DNA of 64,000 nt from Haemaphysalis longicornis (lineage: Eukaryota > Arthropoda > Arachnida > Ixodida > Ixodidae): contig CM023457.1 in assembly GCA_013339765.2 (NCBI GenBank), positions 55,143,745 through 55,207,744 of the forward strand. The letters are read 5' to 3'. The notes beneath the pieces are model-generated. The model had not been told where the DNA came from. It saw only the letters and a list, made by a program, of their open reading frames with translations, and searched no databases. The first letter of the stretch is position 1, and each line of letters begins with the position of its first letter. The position numbers and the translations under genes are program-made. Of the stretch, positions 31,088 through 43,501 are shown one piece after another.

Positions 31088-33182
31088 CCCGAAGTTCAAC
31101 CCTGAGTAGACAGATTGCACGTACCAGAGGTAAAGCATCGGCTAGAGTTCTTCGAGCAGAGCTTCATCTCGAAAACTGCTTCAAGGAAAGCACTTTTGAT
31201 GTCTAATTGGTCTGTTATGAACACCTTTATAAATAAAAATCCTACACAAAAGATTTATCATCAATTAACGGCCGAGTCGATGTAGAGGTTTGGTCTGACT
31301 CAGCATGTAAAAACTGGCATTCTGGTCCTCATTATTTTCTATGGCTGTGGTGCTAAGTAGGCTGAGAAGTAGTAACAACTGACACAGCGTAAAGCAACTC
31401 CGCACATGCGCGCTTCGGCGATAGTATTGATTAAATACTAAAGCATTAATTAGAAGCATTTGAAAACCAAAGGTGATACTAATTAGAAGCTGTGGACAAG
31501 GGAAAACCTGAACATCGAAAGAAATAGGGAGCATGCTTACACTGGGTTAAGAGACTGAACAGTGGTGCCTAGTTGGTGGTACAAATCACGAATGATGCGC
31601 ACGCAATTGGAGCCGCGTAATAAATGCGGTCTTATCGGAGGCAGGCTGCTCACGGGCGGGGTAAAGGCTACGATTCTCGGAAGATGTGCCAAGAACACGA
31701 CCGGGGTTGAGACTTGAGATATTAAAAAGGAAGGCTTATGTGCGTAACTCTCTTGTTATCAGGGTGAGATACCCCGGGGCGCGCATTTGTAGCGTTTTGC
31801 GTGGCAGAGCGATCCCGACCCCAAGAAAGCAGAGAGAGAGAGAGAGACGTAGACAAGCTGAACGTGACCCGATACCTTAAGGCCGCAATCGATAAATCGT
31901 GTCCCTTTGCTATAGTCAAAGGAACGTCATAGCCGCTTATACAATAGGACGAAAGCTCTTCAAGTCAGAGCTCTTATAAGTGGAGCTATATCTGTATCGG
32001 GCCAATAGACCAGGTATGAGGACGTTTGTACGCAGACACCTACACGTCGTCGTCATCACCTTTTTGACCCGCTCGTTACAATTATATGATACTAGAGTAA
32101 AGAAGAGGGCATTCCTCAGAAACGCTTATGGTTGATGTGTAGTGCGTAAATTATAATGATACATTTTTTGTGTAATTCAGGAACGGTATTTAAACCCTTT
32201 TTTTGTCATGAAGGGAATAGTATGAAGGATTCAAATCCTCATCCCCTCTTTGCCCACATCTCCTCAATCTTACTCTCACAATACTTGAAGAGAATTGAGG
32301 AGTGTGCGCTGAGGCGTGCGTTATTGCCCCGATCACCTGTTTTCAAACTGCATACTCGATAACACTTTTCGAAGAAGAATTGAATCCATTTTCCTCTCGT
32401 GATTGGCTCTTCTTCACACGCTATTACTTCTAATAGCTTATGTATCACGACGAGGCTGCTGCTGATAGATGTTTATTGGTGTGGGAGGTAGTGTTGAAGC
32501 TGGCGTTCCTATTCCGGAAAGCTGTGAGCGGTGGCAGCGGCTCGCACTCATCATACATGGCTGACCTGCGTTTCTGTCAGGCAGCTGGTCAGCTCGCACG
32601 TCATTGCTACTCGGGGGAACAAGGGATGGGGTTTGGGTGGTAGCAGCGAGCTCGTACTAGGGGGGACGTAGTGCTGGGGAAACGTGAGGCGGGAACAAAA
32701 ATTCCTGAAGAACTTCAGTCTGCTCACGTGCTTTGAAAAAAAAAAGAATAGGGAATATAAAAGACCCCTCCACTTGTGCATGGTGGTTCAGTCTCGTTGT
32801 TCGCTTTCGTTTCCTTGTCTTTTGACGCGAATTATTTCGACGGGCAGGCTGGCCACAATTCACGTGGCAACCTCGCCACAGTCGGAGCGGTCTTCCTTGT
32901 GCACCTTTTCTACGCATATGCCGCCACGTGCACCGTTCACGGGGCAGGCATCAGACTAATTCTTGTCCCGTTCTGGCAGGGTGCGTGGTTTGGGCAGTGA
33001 AAACGCACTTTGCTCCGGTTCTGGCTGGGCGGGATCAAATGTAGTACTTTTTTCTTTTCGTTTTTTTGTAAACTCGACTGCAAGTGGGCAATAGAATATA
33101 CTGTGCCCGCACGCTACCTGTCAACAGGAGCAGGGGCCCTAGTCAGGGCCTAAGCCTTTAGCCTCTGCTCGCCTTTCTGTAC
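31088..33182. other. No recognisable gene
   Basis: Frames up to about 90 codons lack family features. Short (GA)n tract at about 31,831-31,845. A GCACTTTGCTCCGGTTCTGG..TTAGCCTCTGCTCGCC block at 33.0-33.2 kb with AATAAA resembles an element 3' UTR leading into the GAAA repeat. Confidence 0.45.
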
Positions 33183-33260
33183 AGAAAGAAAAATAAAGAA
33201 ATAAAGGAAGAAAGGAAGAAAAGAAAGAACGAAGAGAGAGAAAAGAAAGAACGAAAGAAA

Positions 33261-33309
<49 letters not shown>
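33183..33309. repeat. (GAAA)n microsatellite
   Basis: About 127 bp of AAAG/GAAA units, almost perfect in the last 60 bp. Confidence 0.95.
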
Positions 33310-33854
33310 GATAGGCCGCGGACCCAGAGTGTTTTACCTATTTATTTATCTTCTCTTAATGAAAGCGCGGCCGTTCTGGTAGCATTCGCGCTGACGAACG
33401 ATAAAAACGGGTAATTTTCTGCATTTGAAGAACATCCAATGCTTCCGTCTTTAAAAAAAGGCACATGACATGTCATTGCACAGTGAACTTTATTGTGACC
33501 AATGACATTTACATGTCCTCGTAAATTCCTGAGGGATCTTTCTTCCACTGTCCCATCAATTCCCTCCCTTGACTCTCTTGCCTCCCTTCTGTTTAATAAG
33601 TTATTACAACTACCACTATATTTTTCCAATAGGTAGGCCAGAAGCATCGCACAGGCTTTCAAAGACCAATCGCAGCAACCATTTCTGCGGGTTGCTACGA
33701 TTGAGCTTTTTGTTTCAAGGAAGAAGAATACACGAGGTGCGTTCATAAATTATAATTCGTCAAAATAGTCGTGCGAAGTCTACATGTGCGCATCCAAGTG
33801 CCACGAGAGTCTGCTCAAATACGGCACGGAGTGCTTCAGTGTCAACTCGCTCTC

Positions 33855-34193
33855 GAGTCGTAAATTATCCGCAGCCATTGTTACTTTGTGTGGCGCAATA
33901 AATATTGATAGAAAGCGCATATGAACAGACTCGTGCAAGACTTATATCAGGAGTTAGTAAGGGCGGTGCAATATGTGTGCATCTAGGGAACGCTGTTGTT
34001 AAGTTAACTGCTCTTATGCACTGAGAGTCGTAAATTATCCGCAGCCATTGTTACTTCGTCGGGCGCAATAAATATTGATAAGAAGCGCATATGAGCCGAG
34101 TCGTGCAAGACTTATATCAGGAGTTAGTAAGGGTGGTGCAATATGTGTAAATGTAAAGAACGCTGTTATGTTACTGTTCTTATTCACCGAGAG
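33855..34193. repeat. Two-copy tandem duplication, 170-bp period
   Basis: GAGTCGTAAATTATCCGCAG starts at 33,855 and again at 34,025. The copies stay alignable through GTGCAAGACTTATATCAGGA and GTGCAATATGTGT, with scattered substitutions. No coding content. Either a short satellite-like array or one segmental duplication. Confidence 0.9.
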
Positions 34194-34199
34194 CGTAGG

Positions 34200-35140
34200 A
34201 CGGACTTATAACGCTACTAATATTCGAAGTTCTGAAGGAAAACTACCCTGAATACGAATAATCGGGGCCCTAATTGCCCAAGGGAAGACGAACTGTCACG
34301 TCATAAAATAGGCTTCATGTCCTAGCTCGTGGGTTTAGCTGGAAAGGAAGACGTTATCCGGGGAATGTTATCATCGCCTGAAAACATTTTTCCTCAAGGG
34401 CGTAGCGCCCACTTGGAACGTCTGCGATTGTTTGCTTCGGTTGGTGTCGTGTGCAGTGGTGGCGATTGCACCCCTTTCCCCTTCGGAGGTACTTGAGTGT
34501 GCGACAGTCCGATGCAGCGAGATAAGACTCACGTGCGCCGTTGTAGCGGCAGCCATTTAAGATTAGGGCATCTAGAAAGCCACCCACTCAAGCGTTTGTA
34601 GGACTACCCACAATATCTGCTTTAAGGGCAAACGCCCGAACTCCGGATTTTGAGATATTGGAACACCTTTTTTTTTCAATAAAAAATGCTTCCAGAAAGA
34701 GGGAGTTTTCGCTTTCTCACGCAATGGGTTTTACGCACAATAGCTGCTATTTGAACGGGATAAAATAATTAAAAAAAAACGACTTTAGTTTCAATGTGCT
34801 GAGGATGTATCTCTACGAAGCTTTTTTTCCGCTTTGTTATGACTTGTATCCCTTTTAAAAGTAATCCGGTTACAACAAAAAAATTTCAGTTTGAAGTTTT
34901 TCTTGTAAAGGGAAGGACAGGTTTATTTTGTTACGACGGAACCGGTGTAATATGTACGGAATGCGTAATTTAAAACATTAAAAACATCGTAATGGCGTTG
35001 AAATGACCAAGATAATAAACGAATTGGTGCGTCTTAACCCGTAATTTTTGGTAGGTTGGCAAGTCTAGCCCTGCCTAATGAAAGATTGCAGCACTATAAA
35101 CGCAACAACAGCTCAAGAAGCAATAGCAAGAACTCCGTGG
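34200..35140. other. No recognisable gene
   Basis: AT-rich, only short frames. Confidence 0.5.
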
Positions 35141-35144
35141 AATC

Positions 35145-35370
35145 GTCTTAAAGCGAAGCTGGTCATGTCTGACTGAGGGCATATTTCGCGCCAAAAATTC
35201 ATTGCAGGAAGGCCAGCATTACTTGTCGATGATGACGATGAGCCTGGGTGAAGTGGAATAATAAACGCTTTCCGTGGTCGACATCGAACCTGGGTCTCTC
35301 TCGTTACGAAGCCGACGTCTATCTGATTGCGTCATGCCGACACGGTCGAAGCAGTTTGGATTTGGAGAGG
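35145..35370 (-). mobile_element. tRNA-like retroposon copy
   Basis: On minus it has an A-box-like TGACGCAATCAGATAGACG and a B box GGTTCGATGTC spaced as in a tRNA gene. Diverged partner at 25,489-25,715. The missing second B-box C and the lack of a foldable acceptor arm argue against a functional tRNA. Confidence 0.6.
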
Positions 35371-35869
35371 GGTGCATGCGCGTGCAAAATTAGAGAGAAA
35401 AATTATGCACCTCTCCGTCTAACGACGACGATTGTTGAACGCGGAGCTTTCTTCGTGCGAAATCAAATGGCGAAGGGTCAAAGTCAAAGCAACTGCGATC
35501 GAAAATATAAACTGCGCGGAAGTCAAATTCAAGGCTCAACGAGTCGAAGTCCAAACCGCCTGTGACTGAAAGTCCAAACTTAGATGACAAACCAGGAATC
35601 CCTCACATGAACTAGAAAGCTTCTAATTCAACAACTGTCGTCGTTAGACGAAGGGGTGCATGATTTTTGCAACTCGGCTGCACGACTCAGGGCATAAGTA
35701 TAATGTAAAAAAAGTGGCAGAAGATGATGGGGCTTTCGATGTAAAATATGGCCCCGCATCTCTGCCTTCATTGATGCTAACCCTCTGTTTTTTTTAACAT
35801 CGCGGTATTGATTTTAGGCGCCTCCGAAGAGTCGATTGACTTTTATCAATTTGGCACAGGAAACTTACA

Positions 35870-36260
35870 CGTGGCGCCCAATTACACGTGGGCGCCATTT
35901 CCGTTAGCTCATTTTTTCGTACCTTCGAGTTGGGGTGGCGTTATCTCCAGCAGTTACTCACGCTTGGCCTGCCCGATATCACGCCCCGTTTGCGGACACC
36001 TGCCCCTTCTGTGTGACTCCAGCGGCAAAAGCTGACGTTAAACACCTGTTGCAGACTTGCTCAGGTCCCAGAAACGCCCCAATTTAACACCTTCGAGGCA
36101 CAGGGCTACATCCTGGGAAACCCCCAGATCCTAAGCGTTGGGTATGGGGACCCAGTACCGGTCTCTTTCTGGATGTTTGCGTGAAACTGGTGCAAGGTTC
36201 TACCTTTGAAACTTCCTGTAATGCCCGTAGGGCAAGCTCTCGCAATTAAAAAAAATACAA
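35870..36260 (+). mobile_element. LINE 3' end with Cys-rich C-terminus remnant (family B)
   Basis: The segments GTTACTCACGCTTGGCCTGC, CCCCGTTTGCGGACACCTGC, CACCTTCGAGGCACAGGGCT and CCAGTACCGGTCTCT follow the same order as 38,210-38,430. It ends GTAGGGCAAGCTCTCGCAATTA then A-rich. The protein reading is broken. This is a 5'-truncated retroposed copy. Confidence 0.8.
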
Positions 36261-37305
36261 TCATAAGTACCGAAGTTTTATTTAGATGAACCAATCATGA
36301 ACGTTTCATCTTAACAACACGCGGAAAAGAATGTATTAACTATACGTTAAAGAAAAAGCTCAGACCTGTGTGTTAAATTTTAAACAGCAGCGACAAAAGA
36401 GTTATAAAGTGCAACAAAATAGCAATAAAAAGAGCTTTTGCCAAGCGTTATAAAAGTAAAAAAAAAAGCAAGCTCACTTTTTTGAAATCAGAACGACAGA
36501 CTAGCCCAAGGAAATATAATTTGTTCAACGTTTAAAGTCCCAAACAGAGTACGTTCAGTCAAATCTCGCGGCCTGCACTTATGCTTTAAAATATTTTTTA
36601 GGGAGGCAGAAAAATCTACTAAGCTCGTGCTCCGGCGTGGGTCCCCACACAACTTTCAAGGAAGTACGTAACAGTGTGACTTGGACGTCTAATTTTTAAT
36701 TCTAATTTCTCGTATCGCTTGGAATTCTGATCTAAAGTGCAGAAATGAGCTCCTACAGTACCACAAGGCGGTGCAGTAATTGCATGTGCCTCGTTATTAT
36801 ACATTTATTTTCTTTCCAGCGTTTGCGTGCTACATTGGCCAACCAAGGCTTCATATTCCAGCAATACAAACCGTTTAACGTGAGTTAATCCGCCGGGGGT
36901 GGTTTACGTATGAGCGCGCTTTGCCTCTCAGCACGGGCAGCTTTACTCGGTTTTTGCGGCCTACACTTCCACCGGCGATGCTTTAAAATATTTTTTGACG
37001 GCAGGGAGGCAGAAACCCTGAATCTACTAATGGGCGCGCGCTGCTCGACATGCTACCCCGGAGTGAGAAGGGCTAATGCACCTCTTAAAGGAGTACTGAC
37101 CGAAATTTCAAACAATCCGCTCTAGCAATCAAGTACAACGACAACACAAGGTGTCTGTGAATAAATGATCTTTCTTTCTTCGTAGTTGTGTGTGTGTGTG
37201 TATCTCTCTTTCGCGAACATTACCGAACCGCGCAAATACTCGTGTGTCGGGGAAATGCGGGGAATTTTTTCAACAAACAACTTCCACAAGTCAACTTGAC
37301 TTCTA
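36261..37305. other. Mostly unassigned; dispersed repeat at 37,060-37,260
   Basis: 37,060-37,260 matches 53,290-53,525 (GAGAAGGGCTAATGCACC, CTCTAGCAATCAAGTACAAC, CATTACCGAACCGCGCAAAT). Class unknown. The rest shows no supported gene. Confidence 0.55.
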
Positions 37306-38518
37306 ATTTCAGCAGCTAGTGGCTTCGATTGTCGACAGAAAGCCGGACAATTCCACCTCTGCGCATCTCGCAGAAGTCTGGCGGGGCTGCTGGATTGCCC
37401 GTCTCCTAGTGCGCGCCGTTACAGCCACGGCTTGTGTATCAGGCAATCCAGCACTAAAGTGCAGCCATCAAAGGGCCGCCATGCACCATTACTGGCCTCC
37501 CTCGCATAACACCAATTCCACCGCTACAAGCCGAAGCCCCTAAACACAGTAGCGTCGTTCCCACGCCTGCAAGGCGGCGCAGCTCTGGCCGCGTACATGG
37601 GCCAGCCGCCGAATACGATGCATCGCAAGGCCGCCCTGGCTCTACCTCAGGTGACGGACAACAATTGGCAAGGCTACATGTCCGAACCTCTGGCCTTTCA
37701 ACCTCCGGATGCAGCCCTTTCATGTCGGTCACTGGGCGCCTGCACGCGGCGTTCGCGTGGACGCCGGGGCACACGACTCCCTCTAACCACAGCCTTGCTT
37801 GCCAAGCTGCGCCCAGACCCTCCGACCTCTACCAAGCTTGGCAGAACACTGCTATTCGGGAGCAGCATACAAGTAACTAACCTTAATGCGAAATTTACAC
37901 GGACTCAACGACAGCGAACTGAACGTCGCGTTGCGCGTAGCACCAGCATGTCGGCCGTATTCACCATTCTGGACACATACCCATGCCCTGGGTGTTTTGT
38001 GGGTTCGCCGGGACATGCTTCCGCCCACATAGCGGCGGATCGCGCCTGTCGCCGTATAGACCTTTCACGCGCTACCACTTCTTTGTCCACCCTGAAGAAC
38101 TGCTGGTGGAGAAGGAGAGCCTCCGCCGCGCACGGGCTTTACTTCCACCGCTGGAACTGACATCCCCAGTGGGCTCGCTCGCTGGGAGGAGGTGCTGCTG
38201 CGGAGGCTTCGGTGGGGTGGCCTTTCCCCAGCAGTGACCCACGCTTGGCCTGCCCGCTATCATTCACCGTTTGCGGACACCTGTCCCTTTTGTACGGTCC
38301 CTGCTTCCGAAGCCGACACGAGCCACCTTCACCTGCCCTGCCCTGCAAACCTCTCGCCTGCAACACCTCCGAGGCACAGGGCTCCTCCTGACCCCCTGAC
38401 AAGCGGTGATCTGGGGCCCGCAGTACCGGTCTCTGCTTACGTTTCTGCGTGACACAAATGTGATGTTGTATATTTAACTGTTATGCCGTAAGGCAAACTC
38501 TCGCAAAAAAAAAACTTG
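37306..38518 (+). mobile_element. I-group LINE fragment with RNase H remnants and C-terminus (family B)
   Basis: Two RNase H-like 'PGH' blocks are seen: AFAWTPGHTTPSNHSLACQA (about 37,755-37,815) and GSPGHASAHIAADRACRR (about 37,995-38,055). Each resembles the W-x-P-G-H..N..A-D/A motif of LINE RNase H. Then EEVLLRRLRWGGLSPAVTHA and a Cys-rich CPFCTVPAS..HLHLPC knuckle (38,190-38,350), and an A-rich tail after GTAAGGCAAACTCTCGC. The frame is broken. Two PGH blocks about 240 bp apart suggest an internal duplication or two overlapping insertions. Confidence 0.7.
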
Positions 38519-38926
38519 AACAATGTAAATGCCACTGATCCCTGACCCCATTTCTTTCTCTGCTAAAAAACATCAATGGTCCACTTACGCATTTTTTCTC
38601 TTGTTTCTTTTTCAGAAAAGCCTCTAGTAGTTCTCGATGGTACTGAAAGGTCCCACGCCCTACACACCTTTCGAAGCCGGAATTCGATTGCACTGACGCA
38701 AGTGCAACACCAAATTGCAGATTGTGCCGTGGTTGGGACTTGTACGGGGCTCGCGGATTCAGTAGTTATTAGACCGACCCGACCAGCCGGTGTAAATCCC
38801 TCCGCACGATGAAGGTAGCAATAACAGGATAACCAACTGTGCATTCCGTATAATGCTGCTTGTTGCGGGAAAATTTTTCTGGCCCTTTTTGTTTAAATCT
38901 GTGTGGGAGCACAGGTCGGAAAGCTC

Positions 38927-38944
38927 GGGGGGGGGGGGGGGGGG
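38927..38944 (+). repeat. Poly-G tract (G18)
   Basis: Eighteen consecutive Gs. A second run of 13 Gs lies at 39,917-39,929. Confidence 0.95.
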
Positions 38945-39129
38945 CGCAGAATAGCGAACGTATGCCGTGTTTTTTGGCAGCTTTTTTCCACCTGTGCGGC
39001 AACGCATGGTAGCACGCCAATACGTGCGTTTTCTTGTGTTCGTTTTGTCATTACAGGAGGCTGCGTTAACTTCCTGGCTGAAGTTTGTGAGACGGCCTGC
39101 GAAAGTGCCATGGGAAACCGTGCAGATAG

Positions 39130-39362
39130 ATTAGAATGCTGATGGACGAAAAGAAGAGAGGGAAATATTGCCTAAGACAGCTGCCACCTGTAGCAGAAAA
39201 AATAAGTATTTTGCGCCTAATTAGTTTTTTTGTGCCTGCCCTAAGGGCAGCGCTACTATTAAACGAAGAGTGTAAAACATGGGTACATTAGTTTCTTTTT
39301 AGTTTTTTGGCATCGCCCCACTACAAAAGGGATACCACTATCAATCATCATCATCATCATCA
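39130..39362 (+). mobile_element. Family A LINE, 3'-terminal fragment
   Basis: It aligns with 17,269-17,462: TTAGAATGCTG(A/G)TGGAC.., GGGAATATTGCC.., GTATTTTGCGCCTAAT.., GGGATACCACTA.. then (CAT)n. It has a short extra insertion, GCCCTAAGGGCAGCGCTACT. Strongly 5'-truncated. Confidence 0.88.
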
Positions 39363-39689
39363 AGCGCTGACCGTGTTGGCCGTAGCTTCGCTCAACAGTG
39401 TGGCAACCCTACTGTCAAGATGTAGTTTCGCGAGCAGTTGTCGCACTGTTGGGCAAAGGTTGGGTCTACACGAGCATCACTTGCCACCTGCTGGGTTTTC
39501 CACTCAGCAAGACGTGGCGAAACTTTATCCAGGAAGTTAAAGCAGTCTCCCAGAATGCCTGTCTCACAGGACAACCGACACAATAATATCCAAAGTAAGG
39601 ATTCATGGTCATGCCTGGCCACACAAGTTTTCGTAGCATTTCATTTGGCGGTACAGCAGGAGCTTTTTCGGCATTAGGCGCTGTGCCAT

Positions 39690-39842
39690 TCAGCGGCCAG
39701 GCAGCGCGCGCCCATCTCCCCCTTGCCAAGGAAGACGAGGAGATTTGCCAATCCCCCACGGGATGTCACAATCTCCACGTGCGCGACATCACCGGTGGAA
39801 GGTTCAGGGTCGCTTAAGAAGTGCATTGCACTTAATAAACGT
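39690..39842 (+). repeat. Dispersed repeat, inverted partner at 53.13-53.29 kb
   Basis: It shares GCGGCCAGGCAGCGCGCGCC, CAATCCCCCACG and CGCTTAAGAAGTGCATTGCAC with the reverse strand of 53,125-53,290. The CCAATCCCCCA..GGCTATGTGCCAC block also occurs in the 49.3-kb and 53.9-kb copies. Confidence 0.7.
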
Positions 39843-40039
39843 TTTTGTGCATTTTACGCAAAGGATGCCGTCAGACTCTTTCACCCCCGGCAGTGCGGCA
39901 ACGGGGCATGATGGTCGGGGGGGGGGGGGTGGCGACAGATGTACAAGGGTCAGGGGCCCCTCGCAAGGGTAAAGGCAGCTTTCCAGACGTGAATTCCCCT
40001 TTCAAGGGTCCGCACTCAACCAGGGACGCCTGTACCCAT

Positions 40040-40150
40040 TAAAGAAACTGGTGGGTGCCCGGCGGTACACGGATTCGAACCCGTAACGTCTCGCATACGA
40101 GGCGAGTGCTGTGCGAGCCATCGCTGCGATCCATTTTGCCCAGGCGCATT
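40040..40150 (-). mobile_element. tRNA-Thr-like sequence, probably SINE head
   Basis: On minus, TGGCTCGCACAGC (A-box-like), a 5-bp anticodon stem CTCGC/GCGAG closing the loop CTCGTAT (anticodon CGT), and GGTTCGAATCC (perfect B box) are in tRNA order. The T arm pairs over only 4 bp with an 8-nt loop, and I see no matching acceptor stem. It is therefore called a tRNA-derived retroposon, not a functional tRNA. It continues into GGGCACCCACCAGTTTCTTT. Confidence 0.55.
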
Positions 40151-42865
40151 TTGCGACCACATCACAAAATATAGGGCAATGAGGTAACATCGGTTTCTCT
40201 ATTGTTTCACATCAGAGTTGTCGTTAAGACGTATTTTAATAGCCACACCTCCTGAAACAGCGTAGGGGGCATAAAAAAAGAGACGTCTTTCTTTGAATGC
40301 CTTTGTCGCGTAAGCATTTGTGTCAACTCGGCTAATAAACTCTTGGAATATGCGCCCCTCCAAGAAATTTACCGTTGCAGAGCATCAAATAGCGCTTTGC
40401 AGACGAATGTTCCTTGCGAGAAGTTTTGATTTCCGTCATGGTTCAGTACAACCCTTTTTATTTTTGCGGCTGCTTACAGATGCAGAGTCCCACTTTTTGA
40501 AAGAAAGTTGGCACGCATTGTGACTCCTGCCCGCCTCCGGAGCTTGCAAGGTCGATAAATATGTCTGTGCAAATATGGCCGTAACAAAGGAAAGTGTCGA
40601 GTGTGTATGTACGCCAACGTCACTTAGTGTCTGCGACGTTGGCTCGTTCCGACAAGTTCCGCCTTTGAACTGCTCCAAATGAATGCTCTGTAGTCCAACG
40701 TACTTCTCAACCTTCTCTTTTCGTCCTTTAATAACGTGTCGGGGGTGTCGTGTATATATGCTTTAATAGGCTGCACTCACAATATAAAACAATGACTTAC
40801 CCCGATGTTGACGACAGTTCGCAAGCCAAGTCGCGCATCGTTTCCTACATCATGCTCCTTATACACACAGCAGGTGGTGCAATCTATGCCAGTATATACA
40901 TGCAAAGGAACTTCTTAATTATATATAAAGTTGTCCTAAACAAAGATAATTCTCAAAAATCAAGGCAAATGCATGGATGGACACAATTTCAGGTGTTGTC
41001 AACATAATGTCGCAAGTTTATAGGCGTGTGGCCACTAGTCGCTCCATATTACCACGATGCCAAGCTATTAATAACCCTTTATTTGCTTATCCAAAAGCTC
41101 GGCCTAAGCATACGATACAGAACGCCGCTTACTTGCTCCGCAAGTGAGCTGGCAATACGTGATTTCACCGTAGCGGTGTATGCTAGCATTTTAGACGCAA
41201 ATTGTTTCGGCATTTCATCGAGGGTTATTGCACCTAACTTCAGCCATCTTACTTGGAATTCAATCTGCTTGAACGGTCCAGTACAAATGGTTCTGGTTGT
41301 AATAAATAGAAGAACGTGCGTCTCAGAATAAACAAACGCCTTTACGGGAACCTTGGCTTTCATGGCGGATGGATTCCCTGTAATTTTTTTTACAAATACG
41401 CAAGCAGGCGATACCCAGTTGCAAAATAATTGTGACGAAAGTCTATTCATCTACAACCACAGATAGGTGTGGGGCACTATAGAAGCATTTATAGCGTGTG
41501 GAGGCACGTAGTCAAACCGGTGAATCCTTAATATGCTGAAACAAGCACAGGTATTCATGCAGTGGAATAGAAAAAAATCACATATTTAGCTGATAAAGAA
41601 TAGCATATCCGGAGGTAGATAAAAAAAGTCCAAAACCCGTGACTTAACATGGTTGCGACTGTCCAGGCAAACAATTATACGTAAGTCCTTCAGTACTAGT
41701 GCGGAATAATAACCTGGGACTTCGTTTATAGTCCATGTTCTGGGCAAACTAAAACGGCTAAGTGTACCATCCTCACGTGCAGGAGTTAAAGGCACACGGC
41801 GAAGAATTCCACTTGACATTTTAAATTGCAGCTCCTCCCGATGCGTGAAGTACTGTAGTGTGAAGCCCCCCACCCCCCATCTGCCTTCCACAAAAATAAA
41901 CAAACAAAAACAGCCCTGCAGACATCCGGCATAACTGAGTTAACGGATCTATGGTTGAACTTTGTAGTGGAGATTGCTTTGTTTGTGATAAGATTACCAG
42001 TGCCTCTTTGTGCAGCTCTCTTCACTATGGAAACCCCATCTGTACATTACCTTAATGGAATTACAGTTAATATTCCGAGATCAGGTGAACCGAACTGAAC
42101 CGAACTCAGCTTATCTGAGCATGGAAGGCCGGAAATGATTTCGTGCTTTTTTTGCACTGCAGCTGTTGGGGCTCAGCATTGAGACTCCGTATTGATGTTT
42201 GTGCAAAATACGAACAGACAAACAGGAAGGGTTAATGAAGGTGTTATTTATTGTCTAAGTTGAATGCGTACAGCGATCAAAGCCGGAGGTTGATGGGAAA
42301 GTAAATATTTATTATGCGAGAACTAAAGAAATAAAAAAAATGTATGGGGGAAGAACAGTGGTACAACAGAAAATTCGTGGCTCGTCAAGAGCACCGCCAT
42401 GTGACTCGCAAAGCTGGCGAAAATACTCAGCCATCCTTGATCTGTCGGGACCTGACGCAATAAATGGCTCGGTGATGTTTGAAGAGTGATATCTGATACC
42501 ACCACCTCGCTCGTGGCGCGCCCAGTCCGGGAAGTTTACAGTAGTTATCATCGGACCTGAAGATAAGGGGCGTAGGGGAATTACCCTCTTGTATTTTGTA
42601 ACAATTGGCGCAGCGAGCGGGACGGTGAATAAACTGGGAGAGGATCACGGTAAAGGTTATCGAAGGCTTTACGGACATTCAGGGTCACTATGGCTTGCAT
42701 CTGGGAAGGAAGAGGAGGGTCAAAGTCGTAACTAGGAGGAAAAGCAGGTCTTGGGTAGACCCACCCTTCTCGACTTGGGTCTTGGGTAGACACACACGTC
42801 ATCGACTCTGCACTCCGAGAAAAGGTTACATAAGGCGCACCCAACCATGAGACCCAGCCATAATC
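40151..42865. other. No recognisable gene
   Basis: Frames up to 123 codons on both strands lack features. A short direct repeat CTTGGGTAGAC occurs near 42,749 and 42,780. Confidence 0.45.
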
Positions 42866-43408
42866 CTAACCATGAGACAGAGATAATTAGAAGGATGAAA
42901 ATGGGCTGGAGTAGATTCGGCAGGCATTCTCAGATAATGAATGGCAGCCTACCATTGTCCCTGAAGAAGAAAGTGTATGACAGCTGCATCTTACCGGTAC
43001 TCACCTACGTGGCGGGAACTGGAGGCTCACTAAGAGGGTTCAACGTAAATTGAGGACGACTCAGCGAGCAATGGAACGGATGATAGGTGTAACATTAAGG
43101 GACAAGAAGAGAGCGGAGTGGGTCAGGGAACAAACGCGTGTTAAGTATATATTAGTAGAAATTAAGAAGAAGTAATGGACGCGGGCAGGGCATGTAATGC
43201 GAAGGCAAGATAACTTTTGGTCATTAAGGGTAACAGAGTGGATCCCCAGAGAAGGCAAGCGTTGCAGGGGGCGGCCGAAAGTTAGATGGGCAGATGAGAT
43301 CAAGAAGTTGCGGGGATAAATTGGTCGCAGTCAGCACAGGACCGGGATAATTGGAGATTAATGGGAGAGGCCTTTGCCCTGCGGTGGGCGTAGACAGGCT
43401 GTTAATGA
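42866..43408 (+). mobile_element. RTE-like LINE 3' fragment
   Basis: In changing frames: MGWSRFGRHSQIMNGSLPLS, KKKVYDSCILPVLTY, QRAMERMIGVTLRDKKRAEW, WTRAGHVMRRQDNFWSL, EWIPREGKR and GRPKVRWADEIKK. This is the RT C-terminal block order of RTE-like elements. It ends near GGGCGTAGACAGGCTG. It is the uninterrupted counterpart of the SINE-split copy at 19.6-20.2 kb. Confidence 0.87.
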
Positions 43409-43501
43409 AGGCGCATCCATCGGACAGCCATTTGGGGCACAACAACGCAAGCGACACAATGTTTACCCCGCGCCTAATATTTCAGGCTAGTTACCTCCGC
43501 C

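Noticed and set aside
40040..40150. Functional tRNA-Thr(CGT) gene
   Set aside because: A good B box and anticodon stem are present, but the T arm is defective and no acceptor stem pairs, so it is treated as a tRNA-derived retroposon.
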